Assembly: GCA_038400315.1 (NCBI GenBank)
Contig: CP151667.1
Coordinates: forward strand, 1,747,174 to 1,811,173
Direction of reading: 5' to 3'
DNA: 64,000 nucleotides
Origin: Isosphaeraceae bacterium EP7
GTDB lineage: Bacteria; Planctomycetota; Planctomycetia; Isosphaerales; Isosphaeraceae
Part shown: positions 62,501-64,000 of the stretch, one piece after another
Layout of the letters: each line of letters starts with the position of its first letter
Numbering within the stretch: position 1 is the first letter of the stretch
Made by a program: the position numbers and the translations under genes
The notes under the pieces: generated by a model
The model's database searches: none
What the model was told of the DNA's origin: nothing
Seen by the model: the letters and a program-made list of their open reading frames with translations, nothing else

Positions 62501-64000
62501 GCCGAAGAACGACGTGTTGATCCCGTCGGTCGCGCTGATGTCCGGCTTCTGCCGGCGCTGGATCGAGGAGAGGCGGTTGCCCGTGGCGTCGAAGAGGAAG
62601 TTCGCCGGGCCGAATGAGCTGAACGATTCGTTCCGATTCGTGGCGTAATCCGGCGCGAGGTTGAACCAGGGGACGGCACCCACGCCGATCCCGTCGGCCG
62701 AGGTGGACTGCCCCGAGGTGGCCGGGTACGACGTGTCGCCGGCCGTGCCGAACTGATGCGAGACGGTGACGTCGGACCGGCTGAAATTCGAGAACCGGAC
62801 GCGGCCAATCGACGGCCCCGAGATGACCTTGATCACCGCGGTGTAGGAGCCCGCGGGGATGTTCGCGACGAACTCGTCGGGCGTCTGGGTCGCCACGTTG
62901 TTGTCGGTGCCCGAGGCCGCGACCGAGCCGTCGGCGTTGAGCAGGAAGAAGTCGACGTTCGACGTCACGCCCGAGGTCGTGTAGAAGGGCTGATCGTACT
63001 GGAAGTCGATGGCGCCTCCGGCCGTGACCGTGACCGGCAGCTGCGTGGTCACGCCCGGGCCCGGATCGAAGTCCATGTAGGTGCCCGAGCCCAGGCTGCC
63101 CACGGTGGTGTTCGTGGCCCGGAAGGCACTCTCGTAGCCCTGGTCGGCCGAGTTCCCCGCGGCCGAGAAGTACAGGACGTTGTACTGGTTGCGGACGTCG
63201 GAGACGGCCTGCGAGATCACGCCGTCCTGGAAGAACGGCTGGCTGCCGTAGCCGACGTCGTCGACGATCACCTGGGCACCGGCCGCGGCCAAGGCCCGGA
63301 TGTTATTGGCAAAGCCGACGGGGCCGGTGAACGCCGTCGCGAAGAAGAGCTGGGCGCCGGGGGCGAGGTCGTAGATCTCCTCGAGCATCGCCCGGCCTTC
63401 GTCCGTGCCCCCGTCGCCGGCGGCAAGGTCTTCCAGCACCGTCACGTTGCTCGGCAGGTCCCCAGTCTGCACCGAGCCGGCCAGGCCGACCAGGCCGTTG
63501 GGGTTGGTGACCAGGTTGACGCTGTCCGAGAGGACGCCGATCTTGACCCCGGCACCGGTCAGGCCGAACTGCGTCCGGGCCGTCGCCACGAGCATCGACG
63601 TGTCGGCCTGGTTGGGGGCGATCCCCTGCGTGGCGAGCTTGGGCCTGAGGATCGGCGCGACGGCCAGCACCTGCGGGGTCCTCGCCAGCGTCGGCAGGTT
63701 GGCGATCGGGATCGTCCCCTCGGCGACGTTCGTGACCGTGTCCAGCGCCCCGACGGTGAAGCCGAGGTTGGTCAGCGCCGTCAGGCCCGCCTTCATGTCG
63801 CCGTTAATCTTGACGTCGATGCCGACCCGGTTGCCCTTGATCTGGACGACCTCGGCGAGGCTCGACCGGAACTGGACCGGGAACCCGGCACCCTTGAACT
63901 CCTGGTAGACCGTGACCAGCTTCGTGCCGAGATTGGCCAGCGGCCCGTTGACCGTGTCCGCCTGATTGCCGTTCGTCGGCGTGAAGAGCGGCGTGACCGA
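53339..64000 (-). CDS. Giant secreted/surface protein with subtilase-like domain, Ig-like modules and beta-helices (partial)
   Basis: At least 3,553 codons. The frame is open to the right edge, so the N-terminus and any signal peptide are missing; an internal Met at 63796 is not the start. A subtilase-like domain spans about 62.3-63.6 kb: Asp in GAGVKIGVLSDSVN, TDEGRAMLEEIYDLAPGAQL in place of the usual His motif, and Ser in NFFGTSAAAPNAAAVAALM. Then come SbsA-type Ig-like modules (TTAPTSITIKFSKNVNPATL; LVQFSEALDPNTV) and bacterial Ig-like units with DNTPSFVGQ/NGDVRPTFVGQ. Two parallel beta-helix stretches follow, each ending in a GAFEY motif (GGDWGGIVFRK, NTYNGMRIYGI). The C-terminus is an Ala/Lys/Arg-rich tail of about 70 residues. 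It is probably an exported adhesin or matrix protein; protease activity is uncertain. Confidence 0.88.
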   Translation of the reverse strand, partial: SVTPLFTPTNGNQADTVNGPLANLGTKLVTVYQEFKGAGFPVQFRSSLAEVVQIKGNRVGIDVKINGDMKAGLTALTNLGFTVGALDTVTNVAEGTIPIANLPTLARTPQVLAVAPILRPKLATQGIAPNQADTSMLVATARTQFGLTGAGVKIGVLSDSVNLVTNPNGLVGLAGSVQTGDLPSNVTVLEDLAAGDGGTDEGRAMLEEIYDLAPGAQLFFATAFTGPVGFANNIRALAAAGAQVIVDDVGYGSQPFFQDGVISQAVSDVRNQYNVLYFSAAGNSADQGYESAFRATNTTVGSLGSGTYMDFDPGPGVTTQLPVTVTAGGAIDFQYDQPFYTTSGVTSNVDFFLLNADGSVAASGTDNNVATQTPDEFVANIPAGSYTAVIKVISGPSIGRVRFSNFSRSDVTVSHQFGTAGDTSYPATSGQSTSADGIGVGAVPWFNLAPDYATNRNESFSSFGPANFLFDATGNRLSSIQRRQKPDISATDGINTSFFGGQFTPGVVPGNVDTLYNFFGTSAAAPNAAAVAALMKQLNPGVTIDQARAAFAATATPLNGQAQGSWTPQAGFGFINASAALAQVDQLRVSSTTPANNSTVTTAPTSITIKFSKNVNPATLDASDLIVTSLPSGVTVTVGTPFFPVAGDATQVSFPLTYARAGATANGNYAFSLADNSIVAADGKGLVAYSLRYTLADTIAPKVVNTQIVGRLILVQFSEALDPNTVTPYNIGFASRGTGSFTTNLALAPGAKFTSNAATGLVTIDLSALPQLSLPTDLYAIVVTSAVKDVVGNTLDGEFFGTFPSGNNVAGGTFIQYIGPLALTPPVIVNLTLATDSGIPSDGNTGDVRPTFVGQVATTFPGTVAGLRVLIQFNGLNGGQPITLGLGANNRGYIGSFDMETTTDANGLFSFRAPSALADGYNQVRVVVIAGQDNPNAAGYSSYQDNSFRIDSASPTTSINPTTPLLVNGIPTSGGALIGSLTTMSLTVQDPNVGTGLLVPTQLSFPALDPSRVSNVSNYQLFLYDPATGAAVDYSSVITGAVFVPTTNRANPTVPYTGRIDLTFNSGSLPAGLYVFKIKQYDPATGVGMTDAAGNSFDGDPMSPGIQDFVLTLNIQTQPVYLNSFYAISTDGTVQGPKAYFEQTGGTPNGAAAPPSQFILDFSNPLNGASLSANSIQVFGSRDSANTAPDGDFGNFGITTDVNGNVNTGGEFTRVGGVQIILDHVVATSTSFGQPGYASRLRVILPSGLAPDNYRIYMPNAGASALKDAFGNTFDGEFLGTQSDTNNPLLYDTLQPNGLYRPGITGDSRPGGAFVTGFTIVPHGNVVFVNPDAIDNPFDSSDDPTGSAARPYSTLAPEGPNNNASNFGTGFNTGLDRNGNGHFDRSAFIAARDLVTANGGPVIVLAQRGSLVTDAISGQNIRRPYVIQAPSGSDPILNDGSASVPAMTTLVMTTGTTVKMQNASLLVQQNGAALQLQGSQLGTDRVTFTSYADDTISGDTNRDGSSSAPQGGDWGGIVFRKYNNSGRNTSFTVDGVLPSTAGADDVMSSLVFANLLYGGGTVPQTVGTRYDTVTLFNSRPTMTNLNINFSGQTVGTQAPISGDLNSFREDDISRGPLIRRVSLQGNTLNAILVRPEINGLISPSNAINYAADARDRGVQRTYVFDESLPLAFLATVQLGNYFLEASGGQSGSLNARINVQPGSLLKFTRGAGIEIASGSQINIGDRNYIDQYDVNANFAATDTGFRAAEVGSAKAVLTSLFDDVATTYYVDNNIIDPATGQPLRRTIVAPLDSDGGGTALQPSPGSVQYAARWGGITVLDGAILVTDEAQYYYGGGAFNTPDSTDVLRPVIFLASQRFFGGGSRVMITNNDFFDNSDAGIGATPNALAAGDPLRPLVSAHPFFRGNVMQRNTYNGMRIYGIRAITGTDNTTTIVELVPLNGSVNQTVSSVWDATDLTYILKGTLQFEDNVNLTLQSAVPGTLLANGEIIGKPGESLVVKLLNDYAPAGNGVSGSTSSVVGGAGFIVGVDNGIDPDADSLIDPGVDASIRILGVPANETTGQSRVPVIITSLRDNSIARTVRGVDQSVSAPSFTGAAAAGDGGIIFVGGLAKTSGNLYDPTSGTVIDNADIRYMTRIEFQGGGLIRNAIDTGPPTTDGSPIVPDGSYTNADDLRGQLNGISPITGNFDPTLASQSTLAVRIATTNLSNFSQTGVLAHPGFNLLANNPALNPGPTDPAFIRTGVRGRPVDLYLVNNTLNTMPIGVRVVSETTVGPFGQFSTTADSQQQPFYVALLNNTFYNTDTGLQTAGQPLQVGTSFNLYSSVRWLALNNIFSNNRTEAITSVGMIIDSDAQYNLFFQNGSNLSYTNRGVDGSFPTNAGASFSDPKFRDPANGDFRLQPGSGAIDASRSELGPNFFGNMLQPIFDANGNRTNGRQMASSSGFGGFFSSSDIVSLPGYTLTSYSRVAIPVAPTYIPNSSAPNPSTYSYVLIAGERDQAGFLRQDDGGTPNSGFGSRPFFDIGAFEYRRLFPPHVVSFQTVTGSGQNVQATKPDGTTVDLYSVGSVAGINVNPSVIRFAFDRNLDPTTINNLTVLLQASGGDGIFGNGNSPLDTFIDLSGKVTLDPLNPRILIINVGAAGLALASDEYRIQLKGTGQSVIRDSSGNALDGENIDANGNQIALPSGDGFPGGTFQLTFTVDTTSPSFIPGSVILDPASDTNIVGDLITADNTPSFVGQITDVFPPTNPLQNQTVYLEYYNAPAGGYQLVGTSQTDANGNFNVTTSNPFPDSPYNVGNDGILGTSDDSGASAVRITAQDTSGNLSTSVVTGFVIDTVGPDITGLTPAPNTQAPLVGGSVNFSLTFNENVDLSTFNTNTVQLVGSGGDGIFGNGNDQIIPLNAASIAGVYYAAGNTLHTTQGQMTVNFSFSGFTRNDQYQLTIRGSGTNRVTDIAGNAILGGTDLTTGIVVYSPALSKSYFVGGLGYVIDPTASQGSRTNPFQSINAAITAAGAGDIVAVLPGVYGEAVTLKSLVTVMSVDPSSSAGNYIPGNAQETVIRAPLSSADAAGIVTSVTATNIISTSGLVTTFQGFTVATPLLGNPATGIQSGDSIGLSVTNSDMLITKNYFVNSGFGIKVTEAGANAATPLVQDNGIVGNGIGLSIIDAGGGTSLTRPIQVANNTVTFNTVGIQVGALGSSPVLAQTVNNIFWQNRDLGTTHPGAAISANFAGKITSNNNLFSNNGPNLTSPADDTVNVTNGFNPAILTATPDSLGNFTGAPAFVAPRDPRPSADGPGVFFLDGNFDLQLSSAAIDAALGNQAPANDFRSRGRVRITGRGFPGTGPADVGAFEYNGTGGIAAGATFRVVSTSLADSGAAKANNRMISGNGLNAVVVTFSGFPDAASIVPADLVLAGDAVDPANPARATSLTWLNAYTVQFNLNGNLRQNGTLIASINGAAVTDSMNGRGNVAFSDAVQISTPVLAPVVAPATPPAAAAPVAPAPGRTPVKVSPAAARAAANAKAAAARAAKAAAAKAAAAQRVALRQAAVPKGPARAFRS

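Noticed and set aside
1-64000. tRNA or rRNA genes, CRISPR arrays, prophage
   Set aside because: I looked for cloverleaf patterns, regularly spaced repeats and phage structural genes by eye and saw none; a covariance search would be needed to exclude small RNAs.

Overview
The window is about 64 kb of GC-rich bacterial chromosome. It very probably comes from a planctomycete, and most likely from the Isosphaeraceae side of that phylum. The reasons are a PEP-CTERM protein, a secreted gene of giant size, many secreted proteins rich in CxxC, Gly and His, a protein with the STGPRT/EEGK N-terminus common in planctomycetes, and GGGGACAGGCACC and GTGGGCAxxGCCCAC palindromes between genes. This placement is inference from gene content, because no rRNA or taxonomic marker is present. 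I saw no tRNA, CRISPR array, insertion sequence or integrase.

Layout. 1-10.8 kb holds housekeeping and envelope genes: a polysaccharide ABC exporter permease cut by the left edge, a Tat-exported ThDP enzyme, a FabZ-like dehydratase, trmB, purF and proB in divergent orientation, a secreted HEAT-like protein, a bicupin protein and a secreted Arg/Pro-rich protein. 11.0-26.7 kb is a complete 14-gene respiratory complex I operon, nuoABCDEFGHIJKLMN, all on the + strand. It is preceded by a perfect Rex-type operator, which suggests NADH/NAD+ redox control, and is followed by a strong bidirectional hairpin. 26.8-31.8 kb carries a YbdK-type ligase, a DUF971 gene coupled to a GT2 glycosyltransferase, and small or unknown genes. 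31.8-36 kb is gene-poor: an ECF-like sigma factor, a Gly-rich protein of unknown function and a PEP-CTERM protein.

36.2-46.1 kb is the accessory part. It starts with an intact ygiQ radical-SAM gene. Two decayed copies of the ygiQ 3' end follow, at about 42.4-42.9 kb and 45.7-46.1 kb. The first also copies the flank after the stop codon, including a 27-bp identical direct repeat. Between ygiQ and the first copy lies a tight three-gene minus-strand operon: a ferredoxin-fold-like protein, a DyP-type heme peroxidase and a GATase-like protein. Between the two decayed copies lies a secreted alpha/beta hydrolase.

46.2-53.2 kb holds an RsmB/NSUN-type RNA methyltransferase, a bestrophin-like channel, three separately terminated secreted Cys/Gly/His-rich proteins, a nucleoside deoxyribosyltransferase and a small cytochrome c'-like protein. 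From 53.3 kb to the right edge there is one giant minus-strand gene encoding more than 3,550 residues. It combines a subtilase-like domain in which the usual His position holds Glu, SbsA-type Ig-like modules, parallel beta-helix stretches and an Ala/Lys/Arg-rich tail.

The candidates most worth following up are the DyP operon framed by ygiQ-end repeats, the Rex site on nuo, and the giant surface or secreted protein.
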